A stretch of DNA of 41,577 bases from SFLA01 sp045595785. Lineage in GTDB: Bacteria > Bacillota > Clostridia > Oscillospirales > CAG-382. Each line of letters opens with the position of its first letter. Positions within the stretch are counted from its first letter, which is position 1. The notes under the pieces were generated by a model. The model saw nothing but the letters and a program-made list of their open reading frames with translations. It was not told where the DNA came from and made no database searches. Of this stretch, positions 1-7,451 are shown piece after piece. The position numbers and the translations under genes were made by a program. Where the stretch lies: assembly GCA_045595785.1 (NCBI GenBank), contig JAZOBE010000036.1, forward strand, positions 1-41,577, given 5' to 3'.

Positions 1-98
1 TTCACATACTTTTCTTTGTACATTTCTTCTTCGTTGTTGTTCGATTTTCAATGTCCGTTCTCGCTCCCCACTCAGTCTCCCTCGCGGACAGCTTTGCT

Positions 99-127
99 AT
101 TCTACCACACTCTTTTCACTTTGTCAA
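99..127 (-). promoter_or_regulatory. sigma-A promoter reading off the left edge
   Basis: On the minus strand, TTGACA (122-127) lies 17 bases from TAGAAT (99-104). Transcription would start near 92 and run off the left edge. The leader is purine-rich and contains a 6-base inverted repeat (TGTCCG at 52-57, CGGACA at 85-90). Possible starts for the off-window gene are a TTG at 51 or an ATG at 23; neither has a clear SD, so I call no gene here. Confidence 0.6.
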
Positions 128-139
128 CACCTTTTTTCA

Positions 140-198
140 AAAAAAAAATAAAAAAATTTCAAAAAAATTTATCGCCGCTGTTTCTTCGCAGCGGCGAT
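140..198 (-). terminator. Rho-independent terminator of the SASP gene
   Basis: A perfect 10-bp stem (171-180 with 189-198, 8-base loop) is followed on the minus strand by long T runs. It lies 38 bases past the SASP stop codon and insulates it from the promoter at 99-127. Confidence 0.9.
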
Positions 199-235
199 AT
201 CAAAAATAGCTTGATTATATCGTTATATTTCTTCT

Positions 236-433
236 TTAGTTGCCGGACTTCATGCCGTTTTCGTAGTTTTCGATCATCTTTTTAACCATCTGACCTCCGA
301 TGCTGCCTGCCTGCTTAGCAGTAAGATCACCGTTATAACCCTGCTTAAGGTTTACACCTACTTCATTTGCAGCTTCCATCTTAAAACGGTTAAGACCTTC
401 CTTTGCTTCGGGAACAAGGTTCTTGTTGGACAT
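236..433 (-). CDS. Alpha/beta-type small acid-soluble spore protein
   Basis: A 65-residue protein of the alpha/beta SASP family. These proteins coat DNA in the forespore, protect it from UV and chemical damage, and are degraded at germination by the GPR protease. The family core is visible: LNRFKMEAANEVGV near residues 14-27, then GDLTAKQAGSIGGQMVKKMI near 35-54, which match the two conserved helices. The length is typical. An AAAGGAG ribosome site sits just upstream of the ATG and a strong terminator follows. The gene is monocistronic. A forespore (sigma-G or sigma-F) promoter is expected; I see only partial matches upstream and do not call one. Confidence 0.95.
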   Translation of the reverse strand: MSNKNLVPEAKEGLNRFKMEAANEVGVNLKQGYNGDLTAKQAGSIGGQMVKKMIENYENGMKSGN

Positions 434-533
434 AATATTTCTCCTTTGATTTTTTCTTAATTTTTACTTTTCACTGAGGTGTTTCCTCGTAATATATTGT
501 TTACCGCTTCTCCACAATTACACAAGGTATTTT

Positions 534-938
534 TTACCTTATATTAATTAACCTTAACGCCTGATAAACGAGATTCTCGTAAACGGTGAGATCCTGTCTG
601 TATCTCACGCCCACCTCTCCGGGATTCGCTTTCCCTACCATTCGTGTCAATGACAAAATTGCGCGATCCTCACCAATGCAAGAAAAAGAAAGCGTCGCGC
701 TTGGGCTCATACCGCAAGTGATTATTCTGTTACATTTTATCGGTTGACGTATCGCTATAATACGAGGACAAATTACCGTTTCTGCTTTATAGATCAAGGA
801 ATTGATAACACACCCCTCATTTATTAACAGAAGCGAATATTTGCTTTTTTTAGGAACGGTATCCGACTTGTACGGAATTGTGTTAAGAAAGCTTTCCGAA
901 AACCCAACGGCAAGACAATCATTGATATTGATATCCAT
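534..938 (-). CDS. AraC-type sensor-like domain without HTH, hypothetical
   Basis: A 134-residue protein that I do not recognise by name. Residues 30-100 follow the pattern of the N-terminal cupin sensor of AraC regulators: a LLINEGC strand, then ICPRIIAIRQPIKC, then LSFSCIGED. No helix-turn-helix follows, because the protein ends about 35 residues after this region. The ATG is preceded by GAGGTG at 7 bases and overlaps the end of the upstream gene by 20 bases, so translation is probably coupled. A short inverted repeat (524-529 with 535-540) spans the stop codon. It could be a stand-alone small-molecule sensor or the remnant of a truncated AraC regulator. The function is unknown. Confidence 0.6.
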   Translation of the reverse strand: MDININDCLAVGFSESFLNTIPYKSDTVPKKSKYSLLLINEGCVINSLIYKAETVICPRIIAIRQPIKCNRIITCGMSPSATLSFSCIGEDRAILSLTRMVGKANPGEVGVRYRQDLTVYENLVYQALRLINIR

Positions 939-1644
939 TTGCGTTCACCTCGTTATCAGCAGGATACAGCATATCGGACAAGGACACAGCTTTAAGTGAA
1001 TTCGCCACTGCGGTAGCAACACTCTTGGCAAGTGCATATACTGTTTCGTCTCCTTGAGGCAGTATTTCCGTAATACTGCCGCCGCGGATTTGAACCGAGG
1101 TGTCAGACAACACAGTTTCTGCCGATATATAATACTGTCCATATGCAGACAGAACCGAGGAGAGCGCCCCCTCGTTCTTTCCGTCATATCTTACGTATTT
1201 TGGATACGCGCCGGTAAGTGACATATATTTATCATTCATTACTGCCATATATGACATTATTTCTCCACGTGTATAATTTGAAAAATCGGTACTGACCAGT
1301 ATACCGGGAATACACTCAGTACAAACCGAACGTGCGTAGTCTTTATTTGCAGCTATCCACGCCACGTCCATAAAGCAAGTTGGAGTAATACCGTATCCTT
1401 CGCAAGCTTCCAGAACGAGACGAATATCGTTTTTGTTTTGTGAATCTATTATTACGGTTACAGCGTAAATACTGTCATCGGTTGCCACGCCCTTGATGGC
1501 AGGCGTGCGTTCGGCGACTATGCTTTCTGCATCGCTTCCGCCGAAAAGGATGCAAGCGATGGTGGCGACAGCCAAAAATCCTACAAAAAGCAAAAATATA
1601 CCGTCTGTCTTTTTTCGAAAACGAATATAAAAAACTCTTCCCAT
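919..1644 (-). CDS. Membrane-anchored polysaccharide deacetylase-like protein lacking catalytic residues
   Basis: A 241-residue protein. The ATG at 1644 is chosen because GGAG lies 8 bases upstream; an earlier in-frame start at 1701 has no SD. A basic N-terminus is followed by one membrane segment (about residues 14-35), so the rest is probably extracytoplasmic. The remainder resembles a NodB polysaccharide deacetylase fold: a beta strand VTVIIDSQ in place of the usual TFDDG, a GITPTCFM segment matching the 'gikATFF' strand, and LTGAYPKYVRYDGKNEG matching the 'tGkrPrlfRpPyG' region. The catalytic DD pair and the HxxxH metal site are not evident, so it is probably not an active deacetylase. 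It is coupled to the downstream AraC-like sensor gene. The NodB assignment is inference from pattern only. Confidence 0.65.
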   Translation of the reverse strand: MGRVFYIRFRKKTDGIFLLFVGFLAVATIACILFGGSDAESIVAERTPAIKGVATDDSIYAVTVIIDSQNKNDIRLVLEACEGYGITPTCFMDVAWIAANKDYARSVCTECIPGILVSTDFSNYTRGEIMSYMAVMNDKYMSLTGAYPKYVRYDGKNEGALSSVLSAYGQYYISAETVLSDTSVQIRGGSITEILPQGDETVYALAKSVATAVANSLKAVSLSDMLYPADNEVNANGYQYQ

Positions 1645-1779
1645 ATAATATTCTCCCTTCGCTTTAGGAATTATATGCGAGAGAAATGTTAAATATTTCA
1701 AGCGAATTTACATTTTAGTATTTATTTTTTCATTTATTTATATTATAATGAAACAAACTTATAAAAAGGAGTTTTGAAT

Positions 1780-2241
1780 ATGGCAAAATTTTGTACTTAC
1801 TGCGGAGCCCCTCTTGAGCAGAATGCAGTTTCCTGCAAGGAATGCGGAGTGAAGGTTTTGGGTGCTCAAGCTACCACCGAAACTATAGTTGAAACGACCA
1901 CTCCTGTTGCTCCCAAGCCCGACGAAAATAATTCGCCCGCGCAAACTGTTGTAAAAGCACAAACACAAACAGAACCTACCGGAAGGTACGGCGTTACAAA
2001 AACTTCAGCTTTCTTTTGGCTTACCCTTTTATTTTCTCTTCCCATTGTAGGTTTTATTTGCAGTATTGTATTCAACTTTACTGCCAAAAAATTAAGCACA
2101 AGACATTTTTCTCGTGCCATTATGCTTTGGTACATAGTCGGAATAGTTGCTTCCATTCTTTCTGTGATTTTACTTTTTGTATTAGGCGCAGTGCTCGGCT
2201 TCGGAATCACGGATCTTATTGACGAGATTATGTATTATTAA
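1780..2241 (+). CDS. Zinc-ribbon membrane protein
   Basis: A 153-residue protein starting with a zinc ribbon (CTYCG then CKECG, residues 5-25). A Thr/Pro/Gln-rich linker follows (about 30-70), then two hydrophobic helices (about 78-103 and 112-145). It belongs to the broad class of zinc-ribbon plus transmembrane proteins common in Clostridia; the function is unknown. The ATG at 1780 is preferred over the TTG at 1774 because AAAGGAG lies 8 bases upstream of it. A TATAAT at 1744-1749 could be its -10, but the -35 match is poor. It converges with groEL across a shared terminator. Confidence 0.85.
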   Translation: MAKFCTYCGAPLEQNAVSCKECGVKVLGAQATTETIVETTTPVAPKPDENNSPAQTVVKAQTQTEPTGRYGVTKTSAFFWLTLLFSLPIVGFICSIVFNFTAKKLSTRHFSRAIMLWYIVGIVASILSVILLFVLGAVLGFGITDLIDEIMYY

Positions 2242-2264
2242 TTGGCGTTATTAACAAAAACATT

Positions 2265-2299
2265 AAAAAACGGACAGTTTTAACAACTGCCCGTTTTTT
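2265..2299. terminator. Bidirectional terminator between zinc-ribbon gene and groEL
   Basis: An inverted repeat of AAAAAACGG-x-CAGTT and its complement gives a T-tailed hairpin on both strands. It has one mismatch on the plus strand, which becomes a G-U pair on the minus strand. It ends two convergent genes. Confidence 0.85.
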
Positions 2300-2312
2300 G
2301 TTCGCATAAATA

Positions 2313-3950
2313 TTAATACATTCCGCCGCCCATGCCGCCTGCCATTGCTGCGTTTGCAGCTGCTTCTGCAGCAGGGTCTTTTTTATCGGTTACGAGAGCT
2401 TCGGTGGTGAGAACCATAGAAGCAACGGAAGCCGCATTCTGAAGTGCACTTCTGGTAACCTTGGTGGGGTCTACGATACCGTTTGCAACCATATCGCAGT
2501 ATACTTCGTTATAAGCGTCAAAGCCAACACCGGGCTTTTCGCTCTTAACACGCTCAACAACAACGCTTCCTTCGAAGCCTGCGTTTGCCGCGATCTGACG
2601 AACAGGCTCTTCAAGTGCGCGGAGAACAATGCGTGCGCCGGTCTTTTCATCACCTTCGGTCTCATCAACCAGTTTCTGAACTGCGGGGATACAATCGATA
2701 AGCGCAACACCGCCGCCGGGAACGATACCCTCTTCAACAGCTGCCTTGGTAGCGTTGAGGGCGTCCTCGATACGGAGCTTCATTTCCTTCATTTCGGTTT
2801 CGGTAGCGGCACCAACCTTGATAACTGCTACACCGCCGGAAAGCTTTGCGAGACGCTCGTGAAGCTTTTCTTTATCAAATTCGCTGGTAGAAACCTCGAT
2901 AGCGGCCTTGATCTGACCGATACGGGACTTGATAGCGCTTACGTCGCCTGCGCCGCCAACGATGATAGTGTTTTCCTTGCTGATCTTAACCTGTCTTGCA
3001 CGGCCAAGCATGTGAACGCCTGCTTCCTTAAGCTCGTAGCCAAGCTCGGAAGAGATAACCTCACCGCCGGTGAGAATTGCGATATCCTTGAGCATATCCT
3101 TGCGTCTGTCACCAAAGCCGGGAGCCTTAACTGCAACGCAGGTAAAGGTGCCGCGGAGCTTGTTAACGATAAGAGTGGAGAGTGCCTCACCCTCTACGTC
3201 CTCTGCAACGATGACCAGCTTCTTGCCTGCCTGAACTATCTGCTCAAGAAGAGGAAGGATTTCCTGAACGTTGGAAATCTTCTTATCGGTAATAAGAATA
3301 AGAGCGTCGTCAATAACAGCTTCCATCTTATCGGTATCGGTAACCATATAAGGAGTGATATAGCCGCGGTCAAACTGCATACCTTCAACTACTTCGCAGT
3401 AGGTCTCTGCAGTTTTGGATTCCTCAACGGTGATAACGCCGTCTGCGGTAACCTTTTCCATAGCGTCTGCAATAAGTCTGCCGATGTGCTCATCTCCTGC
3501 GGAGATAGTGCCGACACGTGCGATATCGTCAGTACCGTTAACTGCCTTTGCGGAAGCCTCAAGAGAAGCAACAGCAACATCAACAGCCTTTGCGATACCC
3601 TTTCTTACAACCATGGGGTTTGCGCCTGCAGCAATATTCTTCATACCCTCACGTACGAAAGCCTGGGCAAGAAGAGTTGCGGTGGTAGTACCGTCGCCTG
3701 CAGCGTCATTGGTCTTGGTAGCAACCTCTCTGACAAGAGATGCACCCATATTTTCAAAAGAGTTTTCAAGCTCGATCTCTTTGGCGATGGTAACACCGTC
3801 ATTAGTGATAAGGGGAGAGCCGTACTTTTTATCAAGCACAACGTTTCTGCCCTTGGGACCGAGAGTTATTTTAACAGTATCAGCAAGAATGTCTATACCG
3901 CGAAGAAGCGCTTCTCTTGCTTCGATACCGTGAAGAAGTTCCTTTGCCAT
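2313..3950 (-). CDS. groEL: Chaperonin GroEL
   Basis: The 60-kDa chaperonin subunit, 545 residues, the normal length. It forms the double ring that folds proteins with ATP and the GroES lid in the cytoplasm. Diagnostic blocks include TLGPKGRNVVLDKKYG near residue 30, the ATP-binding GDGTTTATLLAQ near 85, the PGGGVAL block near 410, and the flexible GGMGGGMY C-terminal tail. The start MAKELLHG at 3950 is chosen over an upstream in-frame start at 3974 because AAGGAGG lies about 7 bases before it. It follows groES by 13 bases. Regulation is discussed with the groES promoter. Confidence 0.98.
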   Translation of the reverse strand: MAKELLHGIEAREALLRGIDILADTVKITLGPKGRNVVLDKKYGSPLITNDGVTIAKEIELENSFENMGASLVREVATKTNDAAGDGTTTATLLAQAFVREGMKNIAAGANPMVVRKGIAKAVDVAVASLEASAKAVNGTDDIARVGTISAGDEHIGRLIADAMEKVTADGVITVEESKTAETYCEVVEGMQFDRGYITPYMVTDTDKMEAVIDDALILITDKKISNVQEILPLLEQIVQAGKKLVIVAEDVEGEALSTLIVNKLRGTFTCVAVKAPGFGDRRKDMLKDIAILTGGEVISSELGYELKEAGVHMLGRARQVKISKENTIIVGGAGDVSAIKSRIGQIKAAIEVSTSEFDKEKLHERLAKLSGGVAVIKVGAATETEMKEMKLRIEDALNATKAAVEEGIVPGGGVALIDCIPAVQKLVDETEGDEKTGARIVLRALEEPVRQIAANAGFEGSVVVERVKSEKPGVGFDAYNEVYCDMVANGIVDPTKVTRSALQNAASVASMVLTTEALVTDKKDPAAEAAANAAMAGGMGGGMY

Positions 3951-3963
3951 AATGTGTTCCTCC

Positions 3964-4251
3964 TTACTCGACAACAGCGAGAATATCGCCCTGTCTTACT
4001 ACTATATATTCCTCACCCTCAAACTTGATTTCGGTGCCGGAATACTTGCTGGTTATAACCTTATCGCCTACAGAAACCTCCATAGGGATGAGAGCGCCAT
4101 TATCGTCACGAGCGCCGGGGCCAACTTCTATAACCTCCGCAATGGAAGGCTTTTCTTTAGCGGCGCCGGTAAGAATGATACCACTTTTGGTAGTCTCTTC
4201 TGCTTCGCACATTTTGATAACAACTCTGTCGGATAAAGGCTTAAGCTTCAT
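3964..4251 (-). CDS. groES: Co-chaperonin GroES
   Basis: The 10-kDa lid of the GroEL chamber, 95 residues. The family N-terminus (KPLSDRVVIK), a mobile loop (ETTKSGIILTGAAKEKP, about 19-35) that contacts GroEL, and the C-terminal VRQGDILAVVE block are all present. AGGAGG lies 7 bases before the ATG. It is the first gene of the groESL operon. Confidence 0.98.
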   Translation of the reverse strand: MKLKPLSDRVVIKMCEAEETTKSGIILTGAAKEKPSIAEVIEVGPGARDDNGALIPMEVSVGDKVITSKYSGTEIKFEGEEYIVVRQGDILAVVE

Positions 4252-4292
4252 TATATTTCCTCCTGAACATTAAGTAAAATTTTCCAAAACGT

Positions 4293-4321
4293 ATATTATC
4301 ACTTGCCCTTCGGTTTGTCAA
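4293..4321 (-). promoter_or_regulatory. sigma-A promoter of groES-groEL
   Basis: TTGACA (4316-4321), a 17-base spacer and TATAAT-like TAATAT (4293-4298). The -35 lies inside the 3' end of the methyltransferase gene and the -10 directly abuts its stop codon. The predicted start is near 4286. No CIRCE repeat (TTAGCACTC-N9-GAGTGCTAA) is present between promoter and groES. Confidence 0.85.
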
Positions 4322-5438
4322 GGGTTTTGCGAAAAAACTGAAAAAGTTCACATTTTATCATACCATTGTACATTTTTCGTGCTTTATCTGCCCGACGTCC
4401 GAAGTGCTTCTGGAAATCCGCATCCGAGCTGATGATATACAACTGCCAATTGGGAACGGAATGTCCGAAAGCATTACCCATATCGCGGTAAAGCTTATAC
4501 GCGCTTTCCTTATCCATCAGACGTTCGCCATAAGGAGGGTTGCAGACAATGGTTCCGCGAGCCTCGGGGATGGGAGACTCAAACCTACGCGCATCCTTCC
4601 TCTCAAACACTATATGCTCGCACCCGGCACGGTGTGCATTGTTACGGGCAATATTCAGCGCCTCGTCATCAATATCAAATCCGAAAACCTTTCGCACGGG
4701 AGTGCGTTCTTTGCTTTTTGCCGCTTCCCTCGCCTCGCTCCACATTTCGGCAGGAAAAGCAGGAAAGCTTTCTGCCGCAAAGGAACGGTTAATACCCGGG
4801 GCTACGTTCATATCCATAAGTGCCGCTTCGATGGGAATGGTACCGGAGCCGCAGCAGGGGTCCACCAAGATGACCTCGTCTCTGGGACGGGACAGTGCTA
4901 CCATTGCGGCGGCAAGGGTCTCGCGAATAGGCGCAAGGTTTGCCTCGGTACGATATCCGCGTTTATGGAGTCCCTCGCCTGAGGTGTCTATCATAAGAGT
5001 TGCTTTATCGTTAAGAATAAAAAACTCTATTTTATAAGTAACGCCGGTTTCGGGAAACACTTTTCTTCCGTAAACGCCTTCAAGACGGGTAACAACTGAT
5101 TTTTTAATTATCTTCTGACAATCGGGTATGGAAAACAGCTTGCTCTTGATACTGTGGCCCTTTACGGGAAACTCATCATACTCGCCGATATATTCCTCCC
5201 ACGGAATACTTTTTACACCCTGAAAAAGCTGCTCAAAGGTATTGGCGGGAAAAGAACCCATATTTACATACAGTCTTTCCGCAAAACGAAAATTGATATT
5301 GCAAACGGCAACCGCAGACGGAGGCGCTTCAAATGTAACTCTGCCGTCAATAGTCTCAACACGTTTATAACCCAGGGAATCTATCTCCTCCCCTACCAGC
5401 TTTTCAAGTCCGAAAAGGCATGTTGCAGTTAAAAGCAT
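4299..5438 (-). CDS. THUMP-domain class I SAM-dependent RNA methyltransferase (RlmL/YpsC-like)
   Basis: A 379-residue enzyme predicted to methylate guanine N2 in 23S rRNA, as in the RlmL/YpsC family. The N-terminal ~160 residues form the ferredoxin-like plus THUMP RNA-binding region. The C-terminal methyltransferase shows the SAM motif VDPCCGSGTIPIEAA (about residue 193) and the catalytic NPPYGERL motif (about 300). The ATG at 5438 follows GGAG by 7 bases; an earlier in-frame start at 5477 lies inside the hairpin region and has no SD. It follows hpf and probably shares its promoter. Methyltransferase and THUMP assignments are firm; the exact target base is inference. Confidence 0.92.
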   Translation of the reverse strand: MLLTATCLFGLEKLVGEEIDSLGYKRVETIDGRVTFEAPPSAVAVCNINFRFAERLYVNMGSFPANTFEQLFQGVKSIPWEEYIGEYDEFPVKGHSIKSKLFSIPDCQKIIKKSVVTRLEGVYGRKVFPETGVTYKIEFFILNDKATLMIDTSGEGLHKRGYRTEANLAPIRETLAAAMVALSRPRDEVILVDPCCGSGTIPIEAALMDMNVAPGINRSFAAESFPAFPAEMWSEAREAAKSKERTPVRKVFGFDIDDEALNIARNNAHRAGCEHIVFERKDARRFESPIPEARGTIVCNPPYGERLMDKESAYKLYRDMGNAFGHSVPNWQLYIISSDADFQKHFGRRADKARKMYNGMIKCELFQFFRKTLDKPKGK

Positions 5439-5457
5439 ATAAAAACTCCAATTTAAA

Positions 5458-5483
5458 GCTCCTGTACCGAAAGGCACAGGAGC
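5458..5483 (-). terminator. Intergenic hairpin between hpf and methyltransferase gene
   Basis: An 8-bp perfect stem (GCTCCTGT with ACAGGAGC, 10-base loop). The tail on the minus strand is only TTTAAATT, so it is a weak or partial terminator, an mRNA-processing site, or a stability element tuning downstream expression. Confidence 0.5.
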
Positions 5484-5492
5484 CGATTCATA

Positions 5493-6017
5493 TTATTCAA
5501 CAGGCTCAATAACGCCGTAATCGTTTTCCTTGCGCTTATAGACTACGTTAAGCACACCGCTTTCTGCGTTTCTGAACAGATAAAACTCATGAGAGAGCAG
5601 GTTCATCTGAAGGATAGCTTCTTCTACCGTCATAGGAAGTATCTCAAACTTCTTGACTTTACTTACGGTGATCTCATCCTCCGTGTCAGCAGAAACATCC
5701 ATTTCCGCAAAAGTCTCTTTGGGAAGATGTATCTTCTTTTCAAGACGGGTGCGGTTTTTGCGTATCTGGCGCTCGATTATCTCCACCGCTTTGATCAAAG
5801 CGGATTCATACTCGTTATCAGCAACCTCTGCGCGAAAGAGAGTGCCGTTTTTCTGGATGGTGAGTTCTACGCGCTCCTCACCACGCCTGCCGAAGAGTGA
5901 GACTGTTGCCTCCGTGTCTGTAGGAAAGAACTTGTCGAGCTTGGCGAGCTTCTTGTTTATATACTCGCGCGTTCTGTCATCGACAGTAAACTTCTTGGCA
6001 TTGATCTTAACTTTCAT
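5493..6017 (-). CDS. hpf: Long-form ribosome hibernation promoting factor
   Basis: A 174-residue long HPF that binds the 30S decoding region and dimerises 70S ribosomes into inactive 100S particles in stationary phase. Residues 1-100 are the ribosome-binding domain (start MKVKINAKKFTVDDRTREYI). An acidic linker follows, then the C-terminal dimerisation domain from about 118 (KVKKFEILPMTVEEAILQMNLL). GAAAGGAG precedes the ATG. It is the first gene after a perfect sigma-A promoter, with the RNA methyltransferase downstream. Confidence 0.97.
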   Translation of the reverse strand: MKVKINAKKFTVDDRTREYINKKLAKLDKFFPTDTEATVSLFGRRGEERVELTIQKNGTLFRAEVADNEYESALIKAVEIIERQIRKNRTRLEKKIHLPKETFAEMDVSADTEDEITVSKVKKFEILPMTVEEAILQMNLLSHEFYLFRNAESGVLNVVYKRKENDYGVIEPVE

Positions 6018-6060
6018 TGTCAGATGCTCCTTTCAAGTATTAACTTTTCCTTACGGCTAT

Positions 6061-6089
6061 ATTATACCACACGTTGTTCGTTTTGTCAA
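6061..6089 (-). promoter_or_regulatory. sigma-A promoter of hpf
   Basis: TTGACA (6084-6089), a 17-base spacer and TATAAT (6061-6066): a full consensus match. The predicted start is near 6054, about 37 bases before the ATG. Confidence 0.9.
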
Positions 6090-6123
6090 TAAATTACCCA
6101 TATATAGTGGTATTAAATGTGTA

Positions 6124-6147
6124 AAAAATACACAAAATGTTGTATTT
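6124..6147 (-). terminator. Weak terminator after hypothetical gene
   Basis: An A/T-rich 7-bp stem (6126-6132 with 6141-6147, 8-base loop) followed by Ts on the minus strand. It overlaps the stop codon of the upstream gene by one base. It is plausible as a leaky terminator only. Confidence 0.4.
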
Positions 6148-6806
6148 CACCATTCTACGTTAAAATTCTCTTTTACCCATTGGGGGTCGTACACTATTTG
6201 GCTCAGCTTTCCGCCAAATTGATAATATGATTCTCGGCTGTAACCCCACGTTGCAGAGCCAAGCTGATTGTTGTGAAACCACACGTCATAATACACGGTA
6301 AAGAGAGCTAAAAATTGGGAATACTCTTTATATTCATCAAGCAAATACAGCCAGTAGGTATCACAATTATCTTTGACAACATAGTGCCGTTTTATAATGG
6401 CGACCTGAATATTCTTGCTGTTAAAAACACAAAGATACAAATTCTGGTTATGGATCACACGGTGGATAAAAAAGCACTCGTCTGTTGAATAACAAATTGC
6501 GGTATGCTCGCTTGAAAAGCCGGGGTGCTTTGTATGACAGAAGGAACCTATTTCTTTATCTTTTTGTATAACCGAAGCACTATACGATACACCGGACGGA
6601 AGATAAATACTAAGAGGGACAAATTCGCTTATACCGCACATCTTATGCTTAAGCGAATACAGGACGTCGCCTTCAAGGTTGGTCATTTTAATAGTCATTC
6701 GCCTATTTAACAGACTTTGCTTTACCATATAAGCAAACGAACCGTCATACCCTATTTCATATTCATTTGTAAAATTCCCTTTGGTTTGAACTATATCTAT
6801 TTTCAA
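6147..6806 (-). CDS. Hypothetical protein, possibly tubby/LURP-like fold
   Basis: A 219-residue protein that I do not recognise. The TTG at 6806 is chosen because GGAGG lies exactly 6 bases upstream and the TTG overlaps the stop of the preceding gene as TTGA; an ATG at 6830 lacks an SD. The sequence looks beta-rich and repetitive: short strands alternating with turns such as YEIGYDGSFAYMVK, MTNLEGDVLYSLKH, YLCVFNSKNIQVAIIKRH and YDVWFHNN. This recalls the tubby C-terminal or LURP-one fold, but only loosely. There is no signal peptide or membrane segment. It probably works with its coupled upstream partner. Confidence 0.7.
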   Translation of the reverse strand: MKIDIVQTKGNFTNEYEIGYDGSFAYMVKQSLLNRRMTIKMTNLEGDVLYSLKHKMCGISEFVPLSIYLPSGVSYSASVIQKDKEIGSFCHTKHPGFSSEHTAICYSTDECFFIHRVIHNQNLYLCVFNSKNIQVAIIKRHYVVKDNCDTYWLYLLDEYKEYSQFLALFTVYYDVWFHNNQLGSATWGYSRESYYQFGGKLSQIVYDPQWVKENFNVEW

Positions 6807-7393
6807 TTTGTTCCTCCGAGTGAATTCCAAAACTCCATAAAATTCTTTATATCGTCAAGCACTTTTGGGTCAAGGCTGCTCATATCCACCTTTTCTACAT
6901 AAGGCGGAAAAATATGATTATGATCTACAAACTCATTTTCATAAACGTGACCTTTTACGGTAGAAGAGTCCAGTGGAACGATACAATAATCCTCACACAC
7001 AGTATTGTAATCATAAAGCACCACACCCATACGAGCGCGGCCTCTTATGTCGGAATATGAAATTACATCCCCTTTGCTTGCGAAAACGGGATATTGCACT
7101 TCCAGGTGATGGATGCAGACCTCTCCGTTAAGGCATCTGCTCTCACAGCCCGGCTCACGTTCCAAGGCATCCTTTTGCTGTTTTTCAATGCCAAGACGGC
7201 GGATATATTCGGAAAAGGAAGCGTCCTTTACAAAAGCAGAAAACTCCTCAAGCATTACGCCCTCGTCATAGATCGTGGGAGCAAAGTCTATTATTATCCG
7301 CGCAAGCTCCTGATCCGAAAAGGCATAGCCGCTTCTCTGTATCTCTTTCTTAAGGCTTTCTGACGGTATTAACGATATTATTTTATCCTTCAT
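6803..7393 (-). CDS. Hypothetical protein with Cys/His cluster
   Basis: A 196-residue protein that I do not recognise. The N-terminal ~75 residues look helical. A Cys/His cluster follows: C83, C87, C93, H95, H96, with C133 and C137 further on, so metal binding is possible. The segment from about 107 (KGDVISYSDIRGRARMGVVLYDYN) looks like a small beta barrel and faintly recalls the SH3-like PemK/MazF start, but without convincing catalytic residues. The SD is a modest GAGGTAG. The preceding terminator ends only about 20 bases before the start, leaving little room for a promoter, so read-through or a promoter inside the terminator region is implied. Confidence 0.7.
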   Translation of the reverse strand: MKDKIISLIPSESLKKEIQRSGYAFSDQELARIIIDFAPTIYDEGVMLEEFSAFVKDASFSEYIRRLGIEKQQKDALEREPGCESRCLNGEVCIHHLEVQYPVFASKGDVISYSDIRGRARMGVVLYDYNTVCEDYCIVPLDSSTVKGHVYENEFVDHNHIFPPYVEKVDMSSLDPKVLDDIKNFMEFWNSLGGTN

Positions 7394-7414
7394 TTTACTA
7401 CCTCTATATCAACC

Positions 7415-7444
7415 AAACAAAAAATCCCGCAAATATTGCGGGAT
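7415..7444 (-). terminator. Terminator of the hup-yabR operon
   Basis: A perfect 9-bp stem (ATCCCGCAA, loop ATA, complement; 7424-7432 with 7436-7444) followed by TTTTTTGTTT on the minus strand. It lies directly after the S1-domain gene. Confidence 0.93.
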
Positions 7445-7451
7445 AAACTGC

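Noticed and set aside
16..285. 89-residue open frame on the plus strand at the left edge
   Set aside because: It runs through the SASP terminator and a poly-A/T tract, is very rich in Phe and Ser, and has no SD.
524..540. AAGGTA-TTTTT-TACCTT inverted repeat as terminator of the AraC-like gene
   Set aside because: The stem is only 6 bp and no T run follows on the minus strand; noted as a small repeat only.
2859..4028. 389-residue open frame on the plus strand opposite groEL
   Set aside because: It is entirely antisense to groEL/groES, cysteine- and asparagine-rich with no recognisable domain; a shadow of the codon use of the real gene.
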